A stretch of 64,000 bases of DNA. Source: Streptomyces sp. NBC_01210. GTDB taxonomy: Bacteria; Actinomycetota; Actinomycetes; Streptomycetales; Streptomycetaceae. Below, piece after piece: positions 27,726 to 35,785 of the stretch (position 1 is the first letter of the stretch; every line of letters begins with the position of its first letter). A program made the translations under genes and the position numbers. Below the pieces are notes generated by a model. The model was not told where the DNA came from. It did no database searches and was given only the letters and a program-made list of their open reading frames with translations. The stretch is from positions 3,224,001 through 3,288,000 of the forward strand of contig NZ_CP108549.1 of the NCBI RefSeq assembly GCF_036010325.1, written 5' to 3'.

Positions 27726-28955
27726 ATGACGACAGAGGTGAGGGTGCTGCGTCCGTCCGAATGGGACGACTGGTACGGGAAGTTGATGCTCGCCTTCGGC
27801 GGAGCCGGGGAGGCCCCGGAGGAGCGCGATCTGTGGGATTCACTCACCGAGCACGAACGCTCGATCGGGGTCTGGGACGGCGACGACTGCGTGGGGACGG
27901 CCGGAGCGTTCTCCTTCGGGGTCTCGGTCCCGGGCGGCGCGACGGTACCGGCCGCGGGCGTGACGATGGTGAGCGTGGCGGCGACGCACCGGCGGCGCGG
28001 TGTGCTCACCTCGATGATGCGCCGCCAGCTCGACGACGTACGCGGCTGGGGCGAGCCGCTCGCCGTGCTGACGGCCTCCGAGCCGGAGATCTACGGACGG
28101 TTCGGCTACGGGATCGCGACACAGCAGATGTCCGCGCAGATCGACACGGTCCAGGCGCGGATCAACGTTCCGGAGGGCGCCGACGCGGTTCGGCTGCGGT
28201 TCGCGAAGGTCGAAGATGTCGCGCAGGAGTGCGAGGCGGTGTACGTCCGCAGTATCGGTTCACGGCCGGGCATGCTCGCCCGTAAGCCGGGCTGGGAGCG
28301 GCTGCCGCTGCTCGACCCGCCGGGCGATCGTGACGGCGGCTCGGCGATGCTGTGCGTGGTCGCCGAGCGGGAGGGCGAGATCGTCGGCTTCGTCCGCTTC
28401 CACAACAAGGCGGACTGGGAGCCGCGCGGCCCGAAGGGCACCATTGTGCTGCGGCACATCGAGGCGCTCGACCCCGTGACGTACGCCGTTCTGTGGCGCT
28501 TCCTCTTCGACATCGACCTGACCGTGCAGGTCGTGGCACGCAACCGGCCCGTGGACGATCCGCTGCTGCACCTGGTCAACGATGTGCGGCGGTGCGAGGT
28601 CCGGGTGCGGGACGGGCTGTTCGTACGGCTGGTGGACCTGGGGGTGGCGCTGGAGGCGCGGACGTACCAGACGCCGCTGGATGTGGTCTTCGACGTCGAG
28701 GACGCCTTCTGTCCGTGGAACACCGGGCGCTGGCGGCTGACCGGCGACAGCAAGGGCGCGTCGTGCAAGCGGACGGACGACGAGGCGGATCTGGCGCTGT
28801 CCGTACGGGAGTTGGGGGCGGCGTATCTAGGCGGGGTGTCGCTGACGGCGCTGGCGGGGGCGGGGCGGGTGCGGGAGCTGCGGGCGGGGGCGCTTGCCGA
28901 GGCGTCGACCGCGTTCGGCAGCGACCTGGCGCCGTGGCTGCCGCACGGCTTCTAG
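27726..28955 (+). CDS. Eis-like GNAT N-acetyltransferase
   Basis: A 409-residue protein of the Eis family: a tripartite fold with two GNAT regions and a C-terminal sterol-carrier-like domain. The acetyl-CoA loop is VSVAATHRRRGVLTSMMRRQ (near residue 85); the conserved tyrosine region is EPEIYGRFGYGIA (near 120). The C-terminus is PHGF, matching the Eis pattern in which the terminal carboxylate takes part in catalysis. Eis enzymes acetylate amines on many substrates, including aminoglycosides in mycobacteria; the substrate here is unknown. It is divergent from the SpoIIE phosphatase, 106 nt apart. Confidence 0.93.
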   Translation: MTTEVRVLRPSEWDDWYGKLMLAFGGAGEAPEERDLWDSLTEHERSIGVWDGDDCVGTAGAFSFGVSVPGGATVPAAGVTMVSVAATHRRRGVLTSMMRRQLDDVRGWGEPLAVLTASEPEIYGRFGYGIATQQMSAQIDTVQARINVPEGADAVRLRFAKVEDVAQECEAVYVRSIGSRPGMLARKPGWERLPLLDPPGDRDGGSAMLCVVAEREGEIVGFVRFHNKADWEPRGPKGTIVLRHIEALDPVTYAVLWRFLFDIDLTVQVVARNRPVDDPLLHLVNDVRRCEVRVRDGLFVRLVDLGVALEARTYQTPLDVVFDVEDAFCPWNTGRWRLTGDSKGASCKRTDDEADLALSVRELGAAYLGGVSLTALAGAGRVRELRAGALAEASTAFGSDLAPWLPHGF

Positions 28956-28969
28956 CTCCCCAACCGGGG

Positions 28970-29160
28970 CTCCGCCCCGGACCCCGCGCCTCAAACGCCG
29001 GCGAGGCTGGGTTTCGGGGGTTCGGCTCCCGGGCCCCCGCGCCTCAATCGCCGGCGATGCTCTTGTTGGGGCTCCGCCCCAAGCCCCGCTCCTCAATCGC
29101 CGGAGGGGCTGGGATGTCCGCCGGAGGGGCTGCATTGCAGCCCGTCCGGCGATTGAGGAC
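28970..29160. repeat. Cluster of four dispersed CCTCAATCGCCGG elements
   Basis: Direct copies at about 28989, 29040 and 29091 and an inverted copy at 29138-29158 (CAGCCCGTCCGGCGATTGAGG). The last two form a long hairpin. GGGGCTCCGCCCC motifs lie between them. This fills most of the gap between the Eis-like and Nei-like convergent genes and may end both transcripts. Confidence 0.75.
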
Positions 29161-29208
29161 ACGCCCGAAGGGCGTACGGGGTCTGGGGCGGAACCCCAGT
29201 TGAGGGAG

Positions 29209-30018
29209 CTATCCCCGCTGGCACGCCTCGCACCAGAAGAGATTGCGTGCGGCGAGACCGGCGGTGCGGATCTCGCCGCCGCAGACATGGCAGGGCAGCT
29301 TCGCCCGGCGGTAGACGTAGACCTCGCCACCGTGGTCGTCGACGCGCGGCGGGCGGCCCATCGCCTCTGGGGTGTGCTCGGGGCGGACGGTGTCGATGCG
29401 GTTGTTCCGTACGCCCTCGCGCATCAGCTCCACGAGGTCCGTCCAGATCGCGGTCCACTCGGCGCGGCGGAGGTCCCGGCCGACGCGGTAGGGGTCGATG
29501 CCGTGCCGGAAGAGGACTTCGGCGCGGTAGACATTGCCGACGCCCGCGATGACCTTCTGATCCATGAGCAGCGCGGCGACGGTGGTACGGGAGCGGGAGA
29601 TACGGGCCCAGGCCCGGTCCGGATCCTGGTCGGCGCGCAGCGGGTCGGGGCCGAGGCGGTCGTGTATCGCCTGCTTCTCGCCGTCGGTGATGAGTGCGCA
29701 GGTGGTGGGGCCGCGCAGATCGACGTACGCGGTGGGGCCGGCCAGCCGCAGCCTGACCGTGTCGGTGGGCGGCGGCGCGGGGGCGTCGCCGAAGTTCACC
29801 TTGCCGAAGAGGCCGAGGTGGATATGGACCCAGCCGAGCGGGCCGAAGCCGAGGAAGAGGTGCTTGCCGTGCGCCTCGGTGGTCTCCAGGACCTGGCCGT
29901 CGACCAGCGCCGCACTGTCGGAGAACTTCCCCTGCGGGCTGGACGCCCGCACAGACCGGCCGCCGAACCTCTCGAAGTGGTCGGCGGCCAGTCGGTGGAT
30001 CGTGTGCCCCTCGGGCAT
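29209..30018 (-). CDS. Fpg/Nei family DNA glycosylase (Nei-type)
   Basis: Bifunctional DNA glycosylase/AP lyase for oxidised bases. The 269-residue protein starts MPEGHTIHRLA, giving the N-terminal proline nucleophile and catalytic glutamate; histidine at position 5 points to the Nei rather than Fpg branch. The conserved lysine is in AHGKHLFLGF, the helix-two-turn-helix is MDQKVIAGVGNVYRAEVLF (near 155), and the C-terminal zinc finger has CHVCGGE and FWCEAC. It begins in a TGATG overlap with rpiB, so the two are translationally coupled. Confidence 0.95.
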   Translation of the reverse strand: MPEGHTIHRLAADHFERFGGRSVRASSPQGKFSDSAALVDGQVLETTEAHGKHLFLGFGPLGWVHIHLGLFGKVNFGDAPAPPPTDTVRLRLAGPTAYVDLRGPTTCALITDGEKQAIHDRLGPDPLRADQDPDRAWARISRSRTTVAALLMDQKVIAGVGNVYRAEVLFRHGIDPYRVGRDLRRAEWTAIWTDLVELMREGVRNNRIDTVRPEHTPEAMGRPPRVDDHGGEVYVYRRAKLPCHVCGGEIRTAGLAARNLFWCEACQRG

Positions 30019-30506
30019 CAGCCCTGCTGCGGGTGGTGCGCCGGGATCGCGGGGAGCTCGCCGGTCTTCTCGTACTGCGAGAGCATCTCGATGCGGCGGG
30101 TGTGACGCTCCTCACCCGAGTACGGCGTAGTGAGGAAAATCTCGACGAACTTGGTCGACTCCTCCACCGTGTGCATCCGGCCGCCGATGGCGATGACGTT
30201 CGCGTTGTTGTGCTCGCGGCCGAGAGCGGCGGTCTGCTCGCTCCAGGCGAGTGCCGCGCGCACCCCCTTGACCTTGTTCGCGGCGATCTGCTCGCCGTTG
30301 CCGGAGCCCCCGATCACGATGCCGAGGCTCTCCGGGTCCGCGACCGTCTTCTCCGCGGCACGCAGGCAGAACGGCGGGTAGTCGTCCTGGGCGTCGTAGA
30401 TGTGGGGACCGCAGTCGACGGGCTCGTGGCCATGGGCCGTGAGCCACTCGACGAGATGGTTCTTGAGTTCGAAGCCGGCATGGTCGGAGCCGAGGTACAC
30501 GCGCAT
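30018..30506 (-). CDS. rpiB: Ribose-5-phosphate isomerase B (actinobacterial type)
   Basis: Interconverts ribose-5-phosphate and ribulose-5-phosphate in the pentose phosphate pathway. The 162-residue RpiB/LacAB fold protein begins MRVYLGSDHAGFELK. The loop GIVIGGSGNGEQIAANKVKG replaces the E. coli catalytic cysteine loop with the Ser/Glu form known from Mycobacterium tuberculosis RpiB, where a glutamate is the base. HNNANVIAIGGR and the C-terminal extension ending PAHHPQQG fit the actinobacterial group. It is the first gene of a two-gene operon with the Nei-like glycosylase. Confidence 0.95.
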   Translation of the reverse strand: MRVYLGSDHAGFELKNHLVEWLTAHGHEPVDCGPHIYDAQDDYPPFCLRAAEKTVADPESLGIVIGGSGNGEQIAANKVKGVRAALAWSEQTAALGREHNNANVIAIGGRMHTVEESTKFVEIFLTTPYSGEERHTRRIEMLSQYEKTGELPAIPAHHPQQG

Positions 30507-30688
30507 GTTCCGAGTGTGGCACGCGAGCGCCCGGGTAGCCGTCAGCGGGGTCAGGACCCATACGAGTCGTTCGCCTCCGCTTATCTCCTGGACCTAACGA
30601 TCCGGAGACGGGACTTCACACATCAGGAGTCGCGGGTTTGAATGCGGGGGCTCGTAACCCGAGTGCTCTCGAACCTAAGGATTCGTCC

Positions 30689-32206
30689 ATGACCTCGCAG
30701 CAGACCCTTACGAAGGAAGGCGAGCAGGCCGGTACGACCGGTAAGCCGCAGTCCTCCGACGGTCTCCAGGCCGGACTCAAGAACCGGCACCTGTCCATGA
30801 TCGCCATCGGCGGTGTGATCGGCGCCGGCCTGTTCGTCGGCTCCGGTTCCGGTATCGCCGCGGCCGGCCCGGCCATCCTTCTGTCGTACGCACTCGTGGG
30901 CGCACTGGTCGTCTTCGTGATGCGGATGCTCGGTGAGATGGCCGCCGCCAACCCGACCTCCGGCTCCTTCTCCGCCTACGCGGACCGGGCGCTCGGCCGC
31001 TGGGCCGGGTTCTCGATCGGCTGGCTGTACTGGTTCTTCTGGGTCGTCGTGCTCGCGGTCGAGGCGACAGCCGGCGCGAAGATCCTCGAGGGCTGGGTGC
31101 CCGCGGTTCCGCAGTGGGGGTGGGCACTGATCGTGATGGTCGTGCTGACGGCGACGAATCTGGCGTCGGTGTCCTCGTACGGCGAGTTCGAGTTCTGGTT
31201 CGCGGGCATCAAGGTCGTCGCGATCGGCGCGTTCGTGGTGATCGGCATGCTCGCCGTCTTCGGAGTGCTGCCGGGCTCGGACAATGCCGGTGCGGGCTTC
31301 GCACACCTCACCGATGCCGGTGGATTCATGCCGCACGGTGCGGGCGCGATCCTGACCGGTGTGCTGATGGTCGTCTTCTCCTTCATGGGCAGCGAGATCG
31401 TGACGCTGGCGGCCGGTGAGTCGGAAGACCCGCAGCGGGCCGTCACCAAGGCCACGAACAGCGTGATCTGGCGGATCGGCGTCTTCTACCTGGGCTCGAT
31501 CTTCGTGGTGCTGACGCTGCTGCCGTGGAACGACAAGTCGATCGTCGACAAGGGCTCGTACGTCGCCGCGCTCGACTCGATCGGCATCGCGCACGCCGGC
31601 GAGATCATGAACGTGATCGTGCTGACGGCGGTGCTTTCGTGCCTCAACTCGGGGCTGTACACCGCCTCGCGGATGGCGTTCTCGCTCGGCCGGCGCGGCG
31701 ACGCGCCCAAGGCCTTCGCGCGGACGAACTCCCGGGGTGTGCCGCAGGTGGCCATCCTCGGCTCCGTGGTCTTCGGCTTCCTCGCCGTGTTCTTCAACTA
31801 CAAGTGGCCGGACACCGTCTTCGCGTTCCTGCTGAACGCCTCCGGTGCGGTGGCGCTGTTCGTGTGGCTGGTCATCTGTGTCACCCAGCTGAGGATGCGC
31901 GGGATCATTCAGCGCGAGATGCCGGAGAAGCTCGTCGTGCGGATGTGGCTCTTCCCGTATCTGACGTGGCTGACCATCGCGATGATCACGTTCGTACTGG
32001 GCTACATGGTCTACGACGGCGGCGACGCGCGTAAGCAGGTACTGCTGTCGCTGCTCGTGGCGGCGCTGGTGATCGCGTTCGCGGTCGGGCGCCAGATGTT
32101 CAGGCCGAGCGTGTCGGCGGTCACGGCCGAGTCTGCGGTTTCGGCTGATGATGTCGATGCCGACGGCGCCCAGAGCGGTGCGCAGGACGCGGTCACCCGG
32201 TCGTAG
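30689..32206 (+). CDS. Amino acid permease (APC/AAT family), copy 1
   Basis: A 505-residue, twelve-helix secondary transporter of the amino-acid transporter family. The start of TM1 carries the family motif HLSMIAIGGVIGAGLFVGSG (near residue 34), and FEFWFAGIKV lies in the middle. The product resembles GABA or aromatic amino-acid permeases (GabP/AroP type); the exact substrate cannot be read from sequence. ATG 30689 follows CTAAGGA by 8 nt. A second, clearly paralogous permease lies 1.5 kb downstream at 33730, with a broken oxidoreductase and bioY in between. A perfect 23-bp terminator follows. Confidence 0.94.
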   Translation: MTSQQTLTKEGEQAGTTGKPQSSDGLQAGLKNRHLSMIAIGGVIGAGLFVGSGSGIAAAGPAILLSYALVGALVVFVMRMLGEMAAANPTSGSFSAYADRALGRWAGFSIGWLYWFFWVVVLAVEATAGAKILEGWVPAVPQWGWALIVMVVLTATNLASVSSYGEFEFWFAGIKVVAIGAFVVIGMLAVFGVLPGSDNAGAGFAHLTDAGGFMPHGAGAILTGVLMVVFSFMGSEIVTLAAGESEDPQRAVTKATNSVIWRIGVFYLGSIFVVLTLLPWNDKSIVDKGSYVAALDSIGIAHAGEIMNVIVLTAVLSCLNSGLYTASRMAFSLGRRGDAPKAFARTNSRGVPQVAILGSVVFGFLAVFFNYKWPDTVFAFLLNASGAVALFVWLVICVTQLRMRGIIQREMPEKLVVRMWLFPYLTWLTIAMITFVLGYMVYDGGDARKQVLLSLLVAALVIAFAVGRQMFRPSVSAVTAESAVSADDVDADGAQSGAQDAVTRS

Positions 32207-32213
32207 GTGGTCC

Positions 32214-32263
32214 ACACGCAAGGGGGCCCGCAGCCGTCGCCGGCTGCGGGCCCCCTTGCGTGT
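32214..32263 (+). terminator. Terminator of permease copy 1
   Basis: A perfect 23-bp stem (32214-32236 with 32241-32263, 4-nt loop) begins 8 nt past the stop. Confidence 0.92.
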
Positions 32264-32264
32264 C

Positions 32265-32728
32265 GTCCCGGACGACAGTGCGATGCTGCGCGATCTGGAC
32301 GCGGTGTCGGCGCGGGAGGTGCCGGCGCTGACCGGGCCCGATGCGCCGGTGATGTCCATGGTGCAGATCAACCATCTGGGCGGTGCGCTGGAGCGGGAGC
32401 CGAAGACTCCGAACGCGGTGCCGTTCCGCGACGCGCGCTATCTGGTGCGGGTGCTGAACCCGCTGGACGGCCCGGACCTGGACGCGGTCCGCGCCCTGCA
32501 CGGGCGGGCGTTCGGGGTGCTGGAGCCGCTGACCGTGGGCCGCTCGCTCAACTTCGCCTTCGGCGGCGGCGACCGTACGCAGGGGCTGTGCGACGCCCCG
32601 GCGGCGGCGACCGTCCGCAGGGGCTGTGCGACGCCGAACGGCTGAAGAGGCTCGCCGGGGTCACGTCGCAGTACGACCCGGCGAACCTCTTCCGGCAGAA
32701 CTACAACATCAGCCCCGGCGGCCGATGA
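32265..32728 (+). pseudogene. FAD-linked oxidoreductase (BBE domain) remnant, frameshifted by a 38-bp tandem duplication
   Basis: Coding homology begins directly after the permease terminator with no start codon and reads as the C-terminal part of a berberine-bridge-type FAD oxidoreductase: ALTGPDAPVMSMVQINHLGG, later LNFAFGGGDRTQGLCDA, and, in another frame, KRLAGVTSQYDPANLFRQNY before TGA 32728. The frame change is explained by a 38-bp direct repeat (32561-32598 and 32599-32636) with one base difference; removing one copy restores a continuous frame through QGLCDAERLKRL. So the gene first lost its 5' two-thirds and also carries a frameshifting duplication. Its 3' end overlaps the convergent bioY stop by 20 nt. 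Confidence 0.85.
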
Positions 32729-33293
32729 GCTTCCAGGCGGTGGGCAGCGCGCCCATCGCCAGGGCGGCCTTCAGAGCGTCGCCGATGAGGAACGGCACCA
32801 GGCCCGCGGACACTGCCTGACCCATCGTCATCCCGGTGGCCAGGGCCAGGTACGGGACGCCGACCGCGTAGATGATCACGGAGCCGGCCACCATCGCGCC
32901 CGCGGTGCGCAGCACGGAGCGGTCGGCGCCGCGGCGCGCGAGGGCGCCGACGACCGTGGCGGCGAGCAGCATGCCGAGGATGTAGCCGAAGGACGGCATC
33001 GCATAGCCGGAAGCGCCCTCCGCGAACCACGGCATGCCCGCCATGCCGACCACCGCGTAGAGCGCGAGGGAGAGGAAGCCACGGCGGGCGCCGAGCGCGG
33101 TGCCGACGAGGAGCGCGGCGAAGGTCTGGCCGGAGACCGGGACCGGCGACCCCGGGACCGGGACGGTGAGCTGGGCCGCTATGCCGGTGAGTGCCGCACC
33201 GCCGACGACGAGCGCGATGTCCCGGGTACGGGAGGCGGGCAGCAGGTCGGCGAGGACCGCTCCGGGACGGGAGGTGACGGAAGCAGTACTCAT
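32709..33293 (-). CDS. bioY: Biotin transporter BioY
   Basis: S-component of an ECF-type biotin transporter. The 194-residue protein has six hydrophobic helices and the BioY signature VPVSGQTFAALLVGTALG, then FLSLALYAVVGMAGMPWFAEG. The bioM/bioN ATPase and T-component genes are not adjacent, as in many actinomycetes, where BioY works with a shared or distant ECF module. ATG 33293 follows GGAG by 6 nt. It overlaps the end of the oxidoreductase remnant. Confidence 0.93.
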   Translation of the reverse strand: MSTASVTSRPGAVLADLLPASRTRDIALVVGGAALTGIAAQLTVPVPGSPVPVSGQTFAALLVGTALGARRGFLSLALYAVVGMAGMPWFAEGASGYAMPSFGYILGMLLAATVVGALARRGADRSVLRTAGAMVAGSVIIYAVGVPYLALATGMTMGQAVSAGLVPFLIGDALKAALAMGALPTAWKLIGRRG

Positions 33294-33729
33294 CGGGACT
33301 CCGCGGGGGGTGAGGGCAGGTAAGGACACGGCGACGCTATCTCGCGGTGATCGCTCGATCACCATCAGCCGCCGACAAAGGCCGACGGAGCGCTTTGGTG
33401 GGGATCAAACAAAAGCCGCCCGTCATACGCGAGTTGGCGTGACGCTCGTCACTGAGGTCGGAGCGGCATGGGCCCGTTTTGCGCGGAGGGGCGGACTCCG
33501 GAGAGACTGTGGAGTCCCGCCAACCCGGCTGCCGCAGCGCTCCTGGTCGCGGCGGGACGCGAGGGACGTGTGCGACGCGTGCGCGACGTTGGCGACGCTG
33601 TGACGACGTGCGCAAGTGTTCACCTTGTGTGAGCATCGTGCCCGTATAGCGGACATACGTTCCTCGTAAGCGGGTCCCATGCCCAGACTGGTCCGCTCCC
33701 CCGCCTCAGCGACTGAACAGGGCACGCCC
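33294..33729. other. 436-bp divergent intergenic region between bioY and permease copy 2
   Basis: No supported gene. A palindrome GTGAC-N4-GTCAC (33439-33452) is the only clear dyad and could be an operator for either divergent gene. The last 100 bp before the permease are less GC-rich and probably hold its promoter. Confidence 0.45.
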
Positions 33730-35172
33730 ATGTCTCGGACCTCCGCGCCTGCGCCCGTCGACCAGCAGGCCGACGCTTCGCTCTCGCACGGACTCAAGCA
33801 ACGCCATCTGTCGATGATCGCCCTTGGCGGTGTGATCGGCGCCGGACTCTTCGTCGGCTCCGGCGCCGGCATCGCCGCGGCCGGCCCGTCCATCGTCATC
33901 GCCTATGCGATTTCCGGCCTGCTCGTCATGCTCGTGATGCGCATGCTCGGCGAGATGTCGGCGGCGAACCCGGCCTCCGGCTCCTTCTCGGTGCACGCCG
34001 AGCGGGCGATCGGCCCCTGGGCCGGCTTCACCGCGGGCTGGGCGTTCTGGTTCCTGCTCTGCGTGGCCGTCGGCCTCGAGGGCATCGGCGCCGCGAAGAT
34101 CATGACCGGCTGGCTGCCGGGCACACCGGAGTGGGCCTGGGTCGCCCTCTTCATGCTGGTGTTCTGCGGTACGAACCTGGCGGCGGTGAAGAACTTCGGC
34201 GAGTTCGAGTTCTGGTTCGCGGCGCTCAAGGTCGGCGCGATCGCGCTCTTCCTCGGCATCGGCGTGCTGGCGATCCTCGGCATCCTGCCGGGCACCGACG
34301 CGCCCGGCACCGCCAACCTCACGGGCGACGGCGGCTTCATGCCGAACGGCTCCGAAGGCCTCGTCGTGGGTCTGCTCGCCTCGGTCTTCGCGTACGGCGG
34401 CCTGGAGACGGTCACGATCGCCGCGGCCGAGTCCGAGCACCCGGTCCAGGGCGTCGCCAAGGCCGTGCGTACGGCGATGTGGCGCATCGCGATCTTCTAC
34501 ATCGGCTCGATGGCCGTCATCGTCACACTGGTCCCGTGGGGCGACCCGAAGGTCGTCGAGAAGGGCCCGTACGTCGCGACCCTCGACCACCTGGGCATCC
34601 CTGGTGCCGGCCAGATCATGAACGTGGTCGTGCTGGTCGCGCTGCTCTCCGCGATGAACGCCAACGTCTACGGCGCCTCCCGCATGGCCTGCTCGCTGGT
34701 GGCTCGCGGCCAGGGCCCGAAGGTGCTCGGCAAGGTCTTCAGCGGTGTGCCGCGCACTGCCGTACTGGTCTCCTCCGTCGTCGGTTTCGCGTGTGTGCTG
34801 CTCAGCTACTGGCGGCCCGACGATGTCTTCATGTGGCTGCTCAACATGATCGGCGCGATCATCCTGGTCGTGTGGATCTTCATCGCCGTCTCCCAACTCC
34901 TGCTCCGTCGCCGGATCGAGCGCGAGGCACCGGAGAAGCTGGTGGTGAGGATGTGGCTGTACCCGACGCTGACCTGGGTCGCGCTGGCGGGCATGGCGAC
35001 GGTCTTCGTCCTGATGGCGCGCGAGGCGGACACGCGTGCGCAGCTGTACTACTCGGGTGGGCTGACGCTGGCGCTTGCGGCCGTGGGCTATGTGCGTCAG
35101 GTGAGGGCGGCGCGGGGCGGAGTGGAGAGGGTGGACGCGGAGCCGAGCGGGGCGGAGCCGAGCGACGCGTGA
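33730..35172 (+). CDS. Amino acid permease (APC/AAT family), copy 2
   Basis: A 480-residue paralogue of the 30689 permease. It shares the TM1 motif (HLSMIALGGVIGAGLFVGSG), FEFWFAALKVGAIALF and the closing region EAPEKLVVRMWLYP. Twelve transmembrane helices are expected, and the C-terminal tail is hydrophilic. ATG 33730 gives an N-terminal tail like that of the paralogue; ATG 33679 would add 17 residues, and neither has a strong ribosome site. No catabolic gene sits next to it, so the substrate is open. Immediately downstream is a 109-bp tandem repeat. Confidence 0.92.
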   Translation: MSRTSAPAPVDQQADASLSHGLKQRHLSMIALGGVIGAGLFVGSGAGIAAAGPSIVIAYAISGLLVMLVMRMLGEMSAANPASGSFSVHAERAIGPWAGFTAGWAFWFLLCVAVGLEGIGAAKIMTGWLPGTPEWAWVALFMLVFCGTNLAAVKNFGEFEFWFAALKVGAIALFLGIGVLAILGILPGTDAPGTANLTGDGGFMPNGSEGLVVGLLASVFAYGGLETVTIAAAESEHPVQGVAKAVRTAMWRIAIFYIGSMAVIVTLVPWGDPKVVEKGPYVATLDHLGIPGAGQIMNVVVLVALLSAMNANVYGASRMACSLVARGQGPKVLGKVFSGVPRTAVLVSSVVGFACVLLSYWRPDDVFMWLLNMIGAIILVVWIFIAVSQLLLRRRIEREAPEKLVVRMWLYPTLTWVALAGMATVFVLMAREADTRAQLYYSGGLTLALAAVGYVRQVRAARGGVERVDAEPSGAEPSDA

Positions 35173-35189
35173 GGGATGACCGGGGCCGT

Positions 35190-35489
35190 CCGGTGGCCGG
35201 TTCGTCCTCAAACACCGGACGAGCTCAGATCGCCGGACCCGCTTGAGCTACCGCCAGGTCGGCGATCGGACGCGGCGCCCCGGACCGACTCACGCCGCCC
35301 GGTGGCCGGTTCGTCCTCAAACACCGGACGGGCTCAGATCGCCGGACCCGCTTGAGCTACCGCCAGGTCGGCGATCGGACGCGGCGCCCCGGACCGACTC
35401 ACGCCGCCCGGTGGCCGGTTCGTCCTCAAACACCGGACGGGCTCAGATCGCCGGACCCGCTTGAGCTTCCGCCAGGTCGGCGATACGGC
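35190..35489. repeat. 109-bp tandem repeat, about 2.75 copies
   Basis: Units start at 35191, 35300 and 35409 and are almost identical; the third is cut near 35489. Each unit contains a GGTTCGTCCTCAAACACCGG stretch with flanking inverted GTCCGGTG/CACCGGAC pieces, so it is related to the dispersed CCTCAATCGCCGG elements. No ribosome site or coding pattern supports translation. Confidence 0.9.
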
Positions 35490-35499
35490 CCAGCGCATT

Positions 35500-35530
35500 G
35501 GACCCCCGGGCCGCCACGGCCCGGGGGTCC
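35500..35530. terminator. Hairpin after the 109-bp repeats
   Basis: A perfect 13-bp stem (35500-35512 with 35518-35530, 5-nt loop), likely the transcription end for permease copy 2 after the repeats. Confidence 0.75.
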
Positions 35531-35557
35531 TCCGTGTCCGGGAAGCATCGCCCGTGC

Positions 35558-35701
35558 TTTTCGACGTCGCGCGCCCTCTATCCACACCGCGCGGCATATG
35601 ACAATCTCGCCTCCCCGCTCCGCTCGCCGCGCCTCCGCCTCCCCGCGAACCAGGCGCGCGAGCGGATCGGCGACAGCCTGACGACCACCCTGGAGTCCTA
35701 G
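35558..35701 (+). pseudogene. Remnant of a sugar-type ABC transporter ATPase
   Basis: About 47 codons read FSTSRALYPH, AAYDNLASPLRSPRLRLP and ARERIG before TAG 35701. This resembles the Q-loop and helical region of MalK/MsmK-type ATPases (consensus ALYPHMTVYDNIAFPLR followed by the R-rich helix). No Walker A, signature or Walker B part is present, and there is no start. It lies between the 109-bp repeats and sodF, marking a past deletion. Confidence 0.5.
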
Positions 35702-35747
35702 GACCATCGCCTGATCACCTCCGGCCTTCCTGCTGCTAGCCTGCACC

Positions 35748-35762
35748 TGCATAAGATGTGCA
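35748..35762. promoter_or_regulatory. Candidate Nur (nickel) operator upstream of sodF
   Basis: The dyad TGCATAAGATGTGCA (TGCA, 7 nt, TGCA), followed by ATAAG, lies 24 nt before the sodF ATG. Streptomyces sodF is repressed by Ni-bound Nur at a TTGCA-type dyad over the promoter, and this position suits repression. Assignment to Nur is inferred from the gene and the half-site. Confidence 0.45.
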
Positions 35763-35785
35763 ATAAGAAGCCGGAGGGACCGGAC

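Noticed and set aside
33439..33452. GTGAC-N4-GTCAC as a specific biotin repressor site
   Set aside because: The dyad is real, but it does not match known BioR/BioQ/BirA sites and is 146 bp from bioY.
35243..35681. Open frames within the 109-bp repeat as small repeat proteins
   Set aside because: They exist only because of the repeat and GC bias; no ribosome site and no stable fold pattern.
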